From Opitutaceae bacterium (GTDB lineage Bacteria > Verrucomicrobiota > Verrucomicrobiia > Opitutales > Opitutaceae), in assembly GCA_028688225.1 (NCBI GenBank), contig JAQTYQ010000010.1:48917-112916 (forward strand): 64,000 nucleotides of DNA, written 5' to 3'. Positions 35,269 through 43,942 of this stretch are shown in pieces (within the stretch, counting starts at the first letter, position 1; each line of letters opens with the position of its first letter). Both the position numbers and the translations under genes were made by a program. Under the pieces are notes generated by a model. That model made no database searches, had not been told where the DNA came from, and saw only the letters and a list, made by a program, of their open reading frames with translations.

Positions 35269-36762
35269 ATGAGCGAGCAAAAAATCGAACTTCTCACCAC
35301 CAACCGCAAGGCTCTGACCATCAACCTGGATGAGTCGCGCTACGGCACGTTTGCCGAGATCGGCGCCGGGCAGGAGGTGGCCCGCCATTTCTTCCAGGCC
35401 GGCGGCGCCTCGGGCACCATCGCCAAGACCATCTCCGCCTATGACATGGTGTTCAGCGATGCCATCTATGGCAAGGCACCCCGCTACGTCTCGCAGGAGC
35501 GGCTGACCACGATGCTCGACCACGAATACCATCTCCTTGAGGAACGGCTGGCCGAGGCGCGCGGGAGCCGCACGGGCTTCTTCGTGTTCGCCGACACCGT
35601 GGCGACGCGCAGCTTCAAGGGCGACAACGACGCCCATGGCTGGATGGGCATCCGTTTCCAGGTGCATCCCGAGGAACCGCCCAACGACATCATCCTGCAC
35701 GTCCGGATGTGGGACAAGGAAACCGTGGCCCAGCAGGAGGCGCTCGGCATCTTCGGCGTGAACTTCATCTACGGGGCGTTTTTCTATCGCACCTCGCCGG
35801 AAAGGTTCATCCGCTCGCTGGTCGACAACCTCAGCACCGACCGCATCGAGGTCGACATGCTCAAGTTCAGCGGTCCGGCCTTTGCCCAGGTCGACAACCG
35901 GCTGCTCTCGCTCCTGCTCGTGCAGACCGGGCTGACCAACGCCGTCATGTTCGGACCCGACGGCGACGTCCTCCAGCCCTCCGAGGTGCTGCACAAGAAG
36001 GCGATCCTCGTCGAGCGCGGCAGCTTCCGCCCGGTCACGTGCGTCAACGTCGACATGCTCAGCTGTGCCACCGCCCAGTTCCTGCAGGAGCCCGCGGTCA
36101 AGGGCAAGCCGGTCATGGTGCTCACCGAGATCACCATGAACAACCTCCTGGCCGCCGGCCGCCTCGATGCCGCCGACTTCCTCGCCCGCGTGGACCTGCT
36201 GGGCGCGATCGGCTTCACTGTGCTGATCTCCAACTATCCCGAGTTCTACCGCCTGACCTCCTATTTCCGCCGCTACACGAAGGAGATGATCGGCGTGGCG
36301 CTCGGGATCAACAATCTCGTCGAGATCTTCAACGAGAAGTACTATGAAAACCTCGAGGGCGGCATCCTCGAGTCGTTTGGCCGCCTGTTTCGCAACGCGG
36401 TCAAGCTCTACGTCTATCCGATGCGGCAGGAAGCCTATGAGCGCTACGTCGCCCCGGAAGCCGCCGCCCGCAGCATGCCCGCGCTTGCCCCGAGCGTGCT
36501 CATCTCGGCGGAGAACATCCGGGTCGTCCCCCACCTCCACCACCTGTACACCCACCTGCTGGAGAACCACTACCTCGAAAGTGTCACCGGCTACGATCCG
36601 GCGATGCTGAGCATCATCTCGCGCGACGTGCTGGCCAAGATCAAGGGCGGCGATCCCTCGTGGGAGGAGATGGTGCCGCCGACGGTGGCCGAGACCATCA
36701 AGCAGCGCGCGCTCTTCGACTACTGTCCGGCATCGGAGGCGGCGCCCGCCACATCCACCTGA
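35269..36762 (+). CDS. Conserved protein of unknown function (497 residues)
   Basis: The sequence starts near LLTTNRKALTINLDESRYGTFAEIGAGQEVARHFF and is cytosolic, without signal or transmembrane segments. This family is, from memory, widespread in cyanobacteria, Bacteroidota and Verrucomicrobiota and often carries misleading names such as 'TonB-dependent receptor', which the lack of any beta-barrel or signal contradicts. I cannot assign a reaction. It is divergent from sppA by 164 bases and followed by a GTAG repeat and a terminator. Confidence 0.75.
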   Translation: MSEQKIELLTTNRKALTINLDESRYGTFAEIGAGQEVARHFFQAGGASGTIAKTISAYDMVFSDAIYGKAPRYVSQERLTTMLDHEYHLLEERLAEARGSRTGFFVFADTVATRSFKGDNDAHGWMGIRFQVHPEEPPNDIILHVRMWDKETVAQQEALGIFGVNFIYGAFFYRTSPERFIRSLVDNLSTDRIEVDMLKFSGPAFAQVDNRLLSLLLVQTGLTNAVMFGPDGDVLQPSEVLHKKAILVERGSFRPVTCVNVDMLSCATAQFLQEPAVKGKPVMVLTEITMNNLLAAGRLDAADFLARVDLLGAIGFTVLISNYPEFYRLTSYFRRYTKEMIGVALGINNLVEIFNEKYYENLEGGILESFGRLFRNAVKLYVYPMRQEAYERYVAPEAAARSMPALAPSVLISAENIRVVPHLHHLYTHLLENHYLESVTGYDPAMLSIISRDVLAKIKGGDPSWEEMVPPTVAETIKQRALFDYCPASEAAPATST

Positions 36763-36784
36763 GTGACGAAGGCTTCACGGCCTG

Positions 36785-36808
36785 GTAGCCAAATTCGTGA
36801 GAATTTGG
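36785..36808 (+). repeat. GTAG-headed hairpin (REP-like), copy 1
   Basis: GTAG is followed by CCAAATTC, tetraloop GTGA and GAATTTGG, a perfect 8-bp stem. The identical unit occurs at 57355-57378, and variants with compensatory changes lie at 57491 and 57538. Confidence 0.88.
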
Positions 36809-36818
36809 AGGCCGTTGA

Positions 36819-36855
36819 ACCCGGGCGCCCGCCGGCGGCCCGGGTCTTTTGTTTT
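36819..36855 (+). terminator. Probable terminator upstream of dapF-like gene
   Basis: ACCCGGGC (36819-36826) pairs with GCCCGGGT (36838-36845) over an 11-base loop and is followed by CTTTTGTTTTC. It would end the transcript of the conserved unknown gene. Confidence 0.75.
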
Positions 36856-36944
36856 CTTGCGTGCATTTCCCCTTTTCGCACGTTGGGCGTTCGCGGCGAC
36901 TGCGATTCCCTCTTCGCCGCGCCACTGGTTCCCGTCCTCCCGTC

Positions 36945-37793
36945 ATGCGCTTCACCAAGTATCACGCCCTGGGCAACGACTACCTCGTGCTTGATCCCCG
37001 AGACTATCCCCCGGGGACCCCGCCGGAGACCGCCCGCATCCGCGTGATCTGCCACCGCAATTACGGCGTCGGCTCCGACGGCATCCTCTGGGGGCCGCTG
37101 CCGTCGACCAGGGCCGCGTTCGGCCTCCGCATCTTCAATCCCGACGGTTCCGAGGCCGAGAAAAGCGGCAACGGCCTGCGCATCTTCGCCCGCTACCTCT
37201 GGGACCGGGGCCTGGTGAAAACCCCGGGCTTCACGATTGAGACGCCCGGCGGCGTGGTGGAGGCGGAGATCAAGAACGGCCAGCAGATCACCGTGGCGAT
37301 GGGCCGCGTGAGTTTTTCCAGCGACCAGATTCCCGTGGCCGGGCCGCCGCGCGAAGTGCTCAACGAACAGCTCACTGTCCAGGACCGCACCTTCGCCTTC
37401 TGCGCAGCGACGATCGGCAATCCGCACTGCGTCATCCCCCTGCCCGCGATCTCCCCGGAGCTGGCGAAGCGCTACGGCCCCGACCTCGAGAACCATCCGA
37501 ACTTCCCCCGGCGCACCAACGTGCAGTTCATGCAGGTGCTCGACCGCAAGAATCTCCGCCTGGAAATCTGGGAGCGCGGCGCCGGCTACACCCTCGCCTC
37601 GGGCAGCAGTTCCAGCGCCGCCGCGGCCGTCGCCCGCAAGCTGGGCCTGGTTGACGCGCAGGTCACCGTGCACATGCCCGGCGGCCGGCTCAGCATCGAG
37701 ATCGGTCCGGACTATGCGATCCGCATGACCGGCCCCGTCATCCGCGTTGCCGAGGGCACCATGCACCCGGAGCTCTTCGCCGTGAAGGTCTGA
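36945..37793 (+). CDS. dapF: Diaminopimelate epimerase-family protein with both catalytic Cys replaced by Ser
   Basis: This 282-residue protein has the DapF fold order: MRFTKYHALGNDYLVLD, NPDGSEAEKSGNGLRIF near 65-81, IGNPHCV near 158, and ERGAGYTLASGSSSSA near 210-224. In canonical DapF the two active-site cysteines occupy DGS....CGNG and T..CGTG; here they are Ser74 and Ser219. It may be an altered-activity epimerase or isomerase, or belong to a DapF subgroup using Ser. Meso-DAP is needed here, as mpl shows, so either this works or a second dapF exists elsewhere. Start at 36945 matches the family N-terminus. Confidence 0.82.
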   Translation: MRFTKYHALGNDYLVLDPRDYPPGTPPETARIRVICHRNYGVGSDGILWGPLPSTRAAFGLRIFNPDGSEAEKSGNGLRIFARYLWDRGLVKTPGFTIETPGGVVEAEIKNGQQITVAMGRVSFSSDQIPVAGPPREVLNEQLTVQDRTFAFCAATIGNPHCVIPLPAISPELAKRYGPDLENHPNFPRRTNVQFMQVLDRKNLRLEIWERGAGYTLASGSSSSAAAAVARKLGLVDAQVTVHMPGGRLSIEIGPDYAIRMTGPVIRVAEGTMHPELFAVKV

Positions 37794-37827
37794 GCCGGCG
37801 GCCGCCCGGGCGGCGGATGGATGATCC

Positions 37828-38346
37828 TTACACCGGCTTCGGAATGCTCTTGGGGGATTCTGCCTTGGCCGGTTCCGATTCCGGGGCGGCCGGAATCGGC
37901 CGCGACAGATACTCGCCGTAATTCGGCACCAGCCGCTCGTAGTCGCTGTTCATCAGCGGCGACGAGATCATGTAGTCGGCGGTCGCCCGGTTGCAGGCCG
38001 CGGGAATGTTCCAGACCACGGCGAGGCGCAACAGCGCCTTGACGTCCGGGTCGTGCGGCTGCGCTTCCAGCGGGTCCCAGAAAAAGATGAGAAAATCGAT
38101 CGAACCTTCGACGATCATGGCGCCGATCTGCTGGTCACCGCCGATCGGACCGCTTTGCAGCCGCTGCACCGGGATTCCCAGTTCCTCCTCCAGGATGCGC
38201 CCGGTCGTGCCGGTGGCGAACAGGGCATGCTTGGAGAGGGTGCCCCGGTTAAAGCGGGCCCACTCGACGAGGTCGCGTTTTTTGTGATCGTGCGCAATGA
38301 GGGCAATTTTCTTGCCGCGCGGTGGAGGTGCCTTCTTTGAGGTCAT
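37828..38346 (-). CDS. mgsA: Methylglyoxal synthase
   Basis: This 172-residue enzyme converts dihydroxyacetone phosphate to methylglyoxal and phosphate, a bypass of lower glycolysis under phosphate limitation. It shows [10 protein letters not shown] near 14-23, TGTTGR at 45-50, [12 protein letters not shown] at 65-76 with the catalytic aspartate at 71, and the histidine at 98 in [11 protein letters not shown]. Numbering matches the known family. A Pro/Glu-rich C-terminal tail of about 20 residues is extra. The ATG at 38346 gives the compact N-terminus. Confidence 0.95.
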   Translation of the reverse strand: MTSKKAPPPRGKKIALIAHDHKKRDLVEWARFNRGTLSKHALFATGTTGRILEEELGIPVQRLQSGPIGGDQQIGAMIVEGSIDFLIFFWDPLEAQPHDPDVKALLRLAVVWNIPAACNRATADYMISSPLMNSDYERLVPNYGEYLSRPIPAAPESEPAKAESPKSIPKPV

Positions 38347-38510
38347 GGGAGAGTCTTGGCTGGAGGAGCACAAACCGGGCCTGCGTCCGGAGAGCCTGTT
38401 GTAGTACCCGGCCCGGCGGGGCAATCGACCAAAATCCGCCGGCCGGCTGGTCTGGCCGTGGCCGCACGGTTCCAGCCTGGGAGCCGCGTTACTTAAGCTT
38501 GGCGTGAAGG

Positions 38511-40046
38511 GTGCCATCAGACTATCCTCCGGAGGTGACTGGATGGCTCGGCGACTTTTTTCGATTCTGGTGGGGGCTGCTCTACTGGAACACGCGCAAA
38601 AGTTACTTCCGCCTGCGCCGCGGCCGGGCGCCCTGTCCCTGCCAGAATCCCAGCGACTCCGGCCGCGGCCGGGAGACCGGGTGCGAAGCCGCGCATTACT
38701 GGCATCGGTCCTCCCGCTTCCGGCGCGTGTGCCCCCTGCTGGTTGAAACGCCGGATGGTCCGCGCTGCTCGGCGGACGCCAAGGACGTGCGTCCGTTCTG
38801 GCGGCGCGCCGCCGCCTATTACCTGGGGGCGGCGGCCGGGATCTATCTCGCCGGTGTGCTCATCGCCTTTGTCTTCCTGCGGGTCATCGGGTACCCCCTT
38901 GCGCCGCTGACCCTGGTCTGGCCTCCCCGCTGGCATGAGTTGCGGCTGGCGCGCAGCGAGTATTTCGTGGCCAAGGCGCAGCGCGCCCTCACCGCGAACC
39001 GCATCAGCGAGGCCATTCTTTCCCTCGACATCGCCTTTCACAACAATCCCCGCAACTACGGGATCGGCCTCCAGCTGGCGCAGCTCCTCTCGCTCGGACA
39101 GCCCGAACTCGCCGACCGGATTTTTGCCCTGCTGATGCGCGACCATCCGGCGCAGCGCGCGATCACCGCCGAGGCCTGGCTCCGGTTGCTGCTCGTCCAC
39201 GGTCGTTTCGCCCGCAGTTCCGAACTGGCCGTCGCGCGCCTGCTCGATGAGCCCTCCCAGCGCCCCGCGTGGCTGCACGTCCTTTTTTTCGTCACGCGCC
39301 ACACCGGCGACGACGCGCCCCTGCGCGACCTCGTGGCCCGCCAGGCCACCCGTCTCGAACCCATCTATGTCGCCCTGATCAACTCCGAGCTTCTCATCCG
39401 GCAGGGTCTTGGCTCCAAGCTGCTCCCGGGGCTCATGACTCCGTTGCCGCCGGCCGCCGGCTCTTACGGCCCTTATTTCCAGGTCAGCCGCCTTACGGCC
39501 CTTGGCCACCACGCCGAGGCGCTGGCCCTGCTGGATCGTTATGCGGCCGCCAAACGCCTCCCGGAGGCCGATGAGTTCCAGCTCCGGCTCGATACCTTGG
39601 CCGCGCTGGGCCGGGACGACCTGCTGCGGACGCGCCTCGGACAGGGCACGATCAACGCCCGCGAACTTGAATTCATCAGCATCAACCTCGTGCGCCACCC
39701 GGATGCCGGCGTGCTGGCGGCGCTGACCCAGAGTCTGCAGCGTTCCAAACTTCCCGGCGATCCCCAGGCCTATGCCGCCAGGACGGCGTACTTCGTGGCC
39801 TGCGGCACCATGGATGACTGGGACAAGCTGCACCTGGCCGCCGACATGCTCAAGGAGATCTCCGGCTCACGCATGTTCAAGCTGGAGACAATCGAGACCT
39901 ACTTCAAGGACCGGAGCCCCTCCAAGCGGATCGAGAGCATCCTGCCCATGCTGCCGGCGCTGTCGCTCAACATGATCTATGCGCTCTATGACCGCTATGA
40001 GCCCCCGGCCCCGACCGTCGCGGTCAAGCTCCCTCCGTTGTCATGA
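38511..40046 (+). CDS. TPR-like membrane protein preceding the exosortase
   Basis: This 511-residue protein starts at GTG 38511. It has a Cys-rich cytosolic segment near residues 42-75 ([11 protein letters not shown], a Cys near 58, CP near 74), one transmembrane helix ([24 protein letters not shown], about 100-123) and then a long run of helix pairs like TPR or Sel1-type repeats (for example [30 protein letters not shown]). Its stop overlaps the exosortase start by 4 bases (ATGA), so the two are translationally coupled. The Cys segment recalls a SEC-C-like zinc motif but lacks certainty. Role probably in sorting or polysaccharide assembly. Confidence 0.72.
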   Translation: MPSDYPPEVTGWLGDFFRFWWGLLYWNTRKSYFRLRRGRAPCPCQNPSDSGRGRETGCEAAHYWHRSSRFRRVCPLLVETPDGPRCSADAKDVRPFWRRAAAYYLGAAAGIYLAGVLIAFVFLRVIGYPLAPLTLVWPPRWHELRLARSEYFVAKAQRALTANRISEAILSLDIAFHNNPRNYGIGLQLAQLLSLGQPELADRIFALLMRDHPAQRAITAEAWLRLLLVHGRFARSSELAVARLLDEPSQRPAWLHVLFFVTRHTGDDAPLRDLVARQATRLEPIYVALINSELLIRQGLGSKLLPGLMTPLPPAAGSYGPYFQVSRLTALGHHAEALALLDRYAAAKRLPEADEFQLRLDTLAALGRDDLLRTRLGQGTINARELEFISINLVRHPDAGVLAALTQSLQRSKLPGDPQAYAARTAYFVACGTMDDWDKLHLAADMLKEISGSRMFKLETIETYFKDRSPSKRIESILPMLPALSLNMIYALYDRYEPPAPTVAVKLPPLS

Positions 40047-41692
40047 ACGCCCCATCCACGCCCGCCCCCGCCGCCCGCGTTGCCGGCTCCACCGCTGCGT
40101 CCCGGGCGGCCGCCGGCGTGCGCATCCTTGCCGGCATCAACCTGACCCTGCTGGGGTTGCTGGCGCTGGTGCTTTGTTCGTATCTGTGGCCCCAGTGGCG
40201 ACACAATCCCGATCTGTCGCACGGCCTCTTCATGCCGGCGGTCTTCCTGCTGCTGCTCTGGGAGAGCCGGCGTTCCGGTCCGTCCCGCCATCCCCGGCCG
40301 GGGCTGTGGACCCTTGCCGCCGTCGCGCTGCCGGCCGTCCTCGCTCTCGCCGGCCTTGCCGCCGCCGGACTCTTTGCCGTTTCACTCGGCTGGACGCCCA
40401 ATCTCGTGGCCTTCACCCTGACCGCGGCGTTCGCCGCCGCGCTGCTGGCCGCGCTGGCGGCCTTTTCCCCGGAACCGCTGCGGCTGATTCCTCTCAACTG
40501 GACCGCCTTTGCGGCGGCGGCCTTGTGGCTGCTGGCCGCGCCCATGCCGCCGGGCACCTACGCGACGCTTACGCTCAAGCTCCAGGCCTGGATTTCCGGC
40601 CATGTGCTCACCGCCCTGCATCTGCTGGGCGTGGCGGCGCGCCAGCAGGGCAATGTGATCGAGCTGGCCAACACCACGGTGGGCGTCGAGGAGGCGTGCA
40701 GCGGCATCCGCAGTCTGCTCGCCTGCCTGTATGCCGGGCTCTTCTTCTCCGCGCTGCTCGTACGGCGGCCCCTGGCACGGGTGATCCTGCTGCTCCTCGC
40801 CGCGCCGCTCGCCATCCTCATGAATTTCCTGCGGTCGCTGGCGCTGACGCTGCTGGCCAACGACGGCATCGACATCCGGGGCTTCTGGCACGATATGACC
40901 GGATTCGCCATCCTCGGAGTCACGGCCGGCCTGCTGGCCGGTCTGGCGTTCCTGCTGGAGCCGAGGCACCGGGCGGCGCCGGCGCCGCCCCGGCCGGCGA
41001 CCGGTCCGTTTTCCACCGCGATGCCGTACGCCGGCCAGGCGCTGCTCAGCGCCATGCTCCTGTTCGGAAGCGCCCTGGTGGTGTTCTTTGTCCTGCATAC
41101 CCGTCCCTTGCGCGATCAGGACCGCCCGCCCCCCGACCTCGCCGCACTGCTGCCGGCGGCCCCGGCAGGCTGGACGGTCGTCACCACCGCCGGCCTCTAC
41201 CGCTTTGCCGACACGCTGGAGACCGATCATCTTTTCCAGCGCAGTTATTACCAGGGCACGACGGAGAACTTCACCCAGATCACCGTGTATCTCGCCTACT
41301 GGCCGCCGGGCCAGGCTTCCGTCAGCAGCGTCGCCATGCATACGCCCGATGCGTGCTGGCCCGGCTCGGGCTGGCGGGCGCAGCCGGTGCCAGTCCGGCA
41401 CTTCACGCCCACGGTGCGGGGCCATGTCCTGCCGGGTGCGGAATACCGGCTTTTCACCAGCGACGAGATTCTGCAGCACGTCTGGTTCTGGCACCTCTAC
41501 GACGGGGCCGCCGTCACCCAGCGCGATCCGCGCTCGCCGCGCGAACTGCTGGCCAGCGCGTGGCGCTACGGCTTCAGCAAAAGCGGGGAGCAGCTCCTTG
41601 TCCGCGTGTCGAGCAACCGCTCCTGGGACACCATCGCCGGCGAACCCCTCCTGGCCGACATCTTCGCCAACCTGCGTCCGCTCGGATTTTGA
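40043..41692 (+). CDS. Exosortase fused to an EpsI-like C-terminal domain
   Basis: This 549-residue membrane protein combines eight or more transmembrane helices with the exosortase active-site triad: Cys219 in EEACSGIRSL, an Arg near 264 in NFLRSL, and a His near 284 in FWHDMTGF. Exosortases cleave and attach PEP-CTERM-type proteins at the cell surface. The C-terminal about 200 residues (from LHTRPLRDQDRPPP) resemble EpsI/DUF3485, with AYWPPGQASVSSVAMHTPDACWPGSGW. In many species EpsI is a separate gene. It is coupled to the upstream TPR-like gene by ATGA. PEP-CTERM substrates are not obvious in the window. Confidence 0.88.
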   Translation: MNAPSTPAPAARVAGSTAASRAAAGVRILAGINLTLLGLLALVLCSYLWPQWRHNPDLSHGLFMPAVFLLLLWESRRSGPSRHPRPGLWTLAAVALPAVLALAGLAAAGLFAVSLGWTPNLVAFTLTAAFAAALLAALAAFSPEPLRLIPLNWTAFAAAALWLLAAPMPPGTYATLTLKLQAWISGHVLTALHLLGVAARQQGNVIELANTTVGVEEACSGIRSLLACLYAGLFFSALLVRRPLARVILLLLAAPLAILMNFLRSLALTLLANDGIDIRGFWHDMTGFAILGVTAGLLAGLAFLLEPRHRAAPAPPRPATGPFSTAMPYAGQALLSAMLLFGSALVVFFVLHTRPLRDQDRPPPDLAALLPAAPAGWTVVTTAGLYRFADTLETDHLFQRSYYQGTTENFTQITVYLAYWPPGQASVSSVAMHTPDACWPGSGWRAQPVPVRHFTPTVRGHVLPGAEYRLFTSDEILQHVWFWHLYDGAAVTQRDPRSPRELLASAWRYGFSKSGEQLLVRVSSNRSWDTIAGEPLLADIFANLRPLGF

Positions 41693-41700
41693 GCGCCCTT

Positions 41701-41793
41701 ATGCCGCTGCGCCTGACCAGTCAGGAAAAAAAGGTGCTGACCGTGCTGGCCGCCCTGTTCGTGCTGGGCCTGCTCGGCCTCGCCGTGCTATGA
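41701..41793 (+). CDS. 30-residue single-pass membrane peptide after the exosortase
   Basis: ATG 41701 to TGA 41793 encodes 30 residues: a short basic start (MPLRLTSQEKK) and one hydrophobic helix (VLTVLAALFVLGLLGLAVL). It begins 8 bases after the exosortase stop. It could be a true small membrane subunit or the remnant of a longer gene such as a ComEA-like protein, whose N-termini look similar. No ribosome-binding site is clear. Confidence 0.5.
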   Translation: MPLRLTSQEKKVLTVLAALFVLGLLGLAVL

Positions 41794-41945
41794 GCACTGT
41801 CATGCATCCAAGCCGTATCAGTTTTCGTAGCCGGATTCCTGCTGGCGCCACCTTGGACAACACTCCCCTCAAGACAGGCGTGACTTGTGCGTCATCTTTT
41901 CCCAAGCAACGCCAGCCGTCATCCCTAAATTCCAGTGGGCAAGCG

Positions 41946-43544
41946 ATGAAAAACAGCCTCTTCATACTCCTCCCGCTATTTATCACTGTTTCGATCGCGA
42001 CAAGTTTCGCCCAGGAACCGGGGCGGCCTCGCTACTACTATGCCGTGCCCCTCGCGAACCCGCCGAAGGTGTTTGAAGTCGATGTCTGTGTCTATGGCGC
42101 CACCCCGGGCGGGGTCTCCGCGGCGGTGCAGGCCTCCCGCATGGGCAAGCGGGCCCTGTTGATCGAATTCGGGCGTCACGTCGGAGGCATGACCGCCAGC
42201 GGTCTGAGCGATACCGACGGGGGCGAGCCCGGCATCACCGGCGGAATCTCGGCGGAATTCTACAAACGCTTGGGCCAGCGGCGCGGATTTCGGCCCTCCG
42301 TTGCTGAAACAACATTCCGGCTGCTGCTCGAAGAAAATCGTGTCCCGGTGCTCTTTGAACACCGTTTGAAATCCGTGGAGAAAAGCGCCGGGCGCATCAC
42401 CGAGGTTGCGTTTGAAAACGGCAACCGGGTGCGCGCAAAAATGTATATTGATGCGACCTATGAGGGCGACCTTCTGGCCTTGGCCGGCATCTCATTCACG
42501 GTTGGCCGCGAGGGCAACGCGCGCTACGGAGAATCCGTCAACGGCGTAATTTTCGGTCCCAAGGATAATTTCGACCTGCCGGTCGATCCCTATGTGATTC
42601 CCGGCGATCCGCAAAGCGGCCTGCTGCCTGGCATCAGCGCCGATCCCGTCGGTCCGGTGGGTTTCGGCGATCACCGCGTCCAGGCTTACAATTTCCGGAT
42701 GTGGCTCATGCGCTCCAACCACGGCGCGCGGCCGTGGCCCAAGCCGGCTCACTACGACCCGCATCGCTATGCGCTGCTGCTCCGCTACCTTGCCGCCGGC
42801 AACCGGCACCTCGAACTCCATGAAGGAGACAATAACAATCATCACCTGTTCAACGGCGCCTTTTCCACCGATCTTGTCGGCGGGAACTACTTGTGGCCGA
42901 CCGCGGATTATGCGACACGGGGAAAAATTTACCAGGATCACGTAACCTATCAGCAGGGCCTGATGTTCTTTCTCGCAAACGATGAGCACGTACCCGAAGA
43001 GATTCGCGCCCAGGTTCGGAGCTTCGGACCGGCGAACAATGAGTTTCTCGACACCGGCGGATGGCCGCATCAGCTCTACGTGCGCGAGGGCAGGCGCATG
43101 GTCAGCGATTACGTGATGACTGAGCGCAATGGAACGGGCGAGATTGTCGCGGAAGATCCCGTGGCGCTGGCTTCCTATCAAATGGACTCCCACAATACGA
43201 CGCGGATTGTGCTGAACGGGAAGGTCAGCAATGAGGGCCAGGTCTATGAACAATTGAAGTATCCCGTGCCGCTTTCCTACCGCGCGATCATCCCGCGCAA
43301 GCCGGAATGTGAAAATCTCCTCGTCGTGTTCGCCGTGTCGGCCAGCCACATCGGCCTGAGCACGCTGCGGATGGAACCCGTCTTGATGATCACCGGCCAG
43401 TCGGCCGCGACCGCGGCCTGCCTCGCCATCGATGAGGGCGTTTCCGTCCAGAATTTGAGCTACCCGAAACTTCGCGCCCGGCTGATCGCCGATGGCCAGA
43501 TTCTGGAGGCCCCGGTGGATTTTCGGAGTCCGGCGATCAAATGA
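41946..43544 (+). CDS. Exported FAD-dependent oxidoreductase
   Basis: This 532-residue protein has a signal peptide (MKNSLFILLPLFITVSIATSFAQ) and the FAD-binding Rossmann motif VCVYGATPGGVSAAVQASRMGKRALLIE near 49-75. The rest follows the FAD_oxidored family with YIDATYEGDLLALAG and SASHIGLSTLRMEPV. Such proteins are abundant in Verrucomicrobiota and Planctomycetota, often near carbohydrate genes; their substrates are unknown. The ATG at 41946 is chosen for the signal peptide. GC is somewhat lower than nearby. A GTTCTG-family palindrome and nested GTAG repeats follow. Confidence 0.85.
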   Translation: MKNSLFILLPLFITVSIATSFAQEPGRPRYYYAVPLANPPKVFEVDVCVYGATPGGVSAAVQASRMGKRALLIEFGRHVGGMTASGLSDTDGGEPGITGGISAEFYKRLGQRRGFRPSVAETTFRLLLEENRVPVLFEHRLKSVEKSAGRITEVAFENGNRVRAKMYIDATYEGDLLALAGISFTVGREGNARYGESVNGVIFGPKDNFDLPVDPYVIPGDPQSGLLPGISADPVGPVGFGDHRVQAYNFRMWLMRSNHGARPWPKPAHYDPHRYALLLRYLAAGNRHLELHEGDNNNHHLFNGAFSTDLVGGNYLWPTADYATRGKIYQDHVTYQQGLMFFLANDEHVPEEIRAQVRSFGPANNEFLDTGGWPHQLYVREGRRMVSDYVMTERNGTGEIVAEDPVALASYQMDSHNTTRIVLNGKVSNEGQVYEQLKYPVPLSYRAIIPRKPECENLLVVFAVSASHIGLSTLRMEPVLMITGQSAATAACLAIDEGVSVQNLSYPKLRARLIADGQILEAPVDFRSPAIK

Positions 43545-43703
43545 AAATGGTGCAGTCGGAAAATATCGCCGATGCCCGGTTCGACTGGGTTTCTTTCGGT
43601 TGCGAATGTTGATGCTGCAAAACCGGTCCCGACGGCCGACTCCTTCCCGATGGGCGCAGGCGTTCGAGGAGCGAAACGCGCGCCCGAGCGTACATTGTTG
43701 GAC

Positions 43704-43733
43704 GGCGGGTTCTGCTGGCCCGCAGAACCCGCC
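43704..43733. repeat. Palindrome copy 3, 30 bases
   Basis: GGCGGGTTCTGC (43704-43715) and GCAGAACCCGCC (43722-43733) are perfectly complementary. The centre TGGCCC differs from the other copies by one base. Confidence 0.85.
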
Positions 43734-43743
43734 CCACCACCAT

Positions 43744-43862
43744 TAGAGCGGTTTCAATAATTCTGTAGCCGTTTTTGTAGGTCGGGCTTTACGCCCGACG
43801 TGTCGGGGATAAACCCCGACCTACATGGCGGTTGCGGCTACACTTCAACTTAAGCCGCTCTA
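43744..43862. repeat. Triple-nested inverted repeat containing two back-to-back hairpins
   Basis: The outer arms TAGAGCGG (43744-43751) and CCGCTCTA (43855-43862) enclose TGTAGCCG (43764) and CGGCTACA (43835-43842). These enclose TGTAGGTCGGG (43776-43786) and CCCGACCTACA (43815-43825). At the centre lie the hairpins GTCGGGC-TTTAC-GCCCGAC and GTCGGGG-ATAAA-CCCCGAC. Confidence 0.85.
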
Positions 43863-43942
43863 GCCGAATCCGGCCATCATGGCTGGATCGAGAATCGATT
43901 TGCCTGCCGGGGCGAATCCGCTGGCATTGGTGTCCGCCGACC

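Larger units (their letters stand above)
43545..43942. other. 398-base non-coding region with two repeat elements
   Basis: No gene is supported. It contains palindrome copy 3 (43704-43733) and the triple-nested GTAG element (43744-43862). The RskA-domain gene begins at 43943. Confidence 0.6.

Noticed and set aside
35269..36762. Naming this protein a TonB-dependent receptor
   Set aside because: It lacks a signal peptide, plug and beta-barrel features; such a label would be a transferred misannotation.
39979..41700. Long frame overlapping the exosortase in another phase
   Set aside because: The exosortase frame has the triad and the membrane helices; only the last 30 codons of the overlapping frame (41701-41793) were kept as a possible small peptide.
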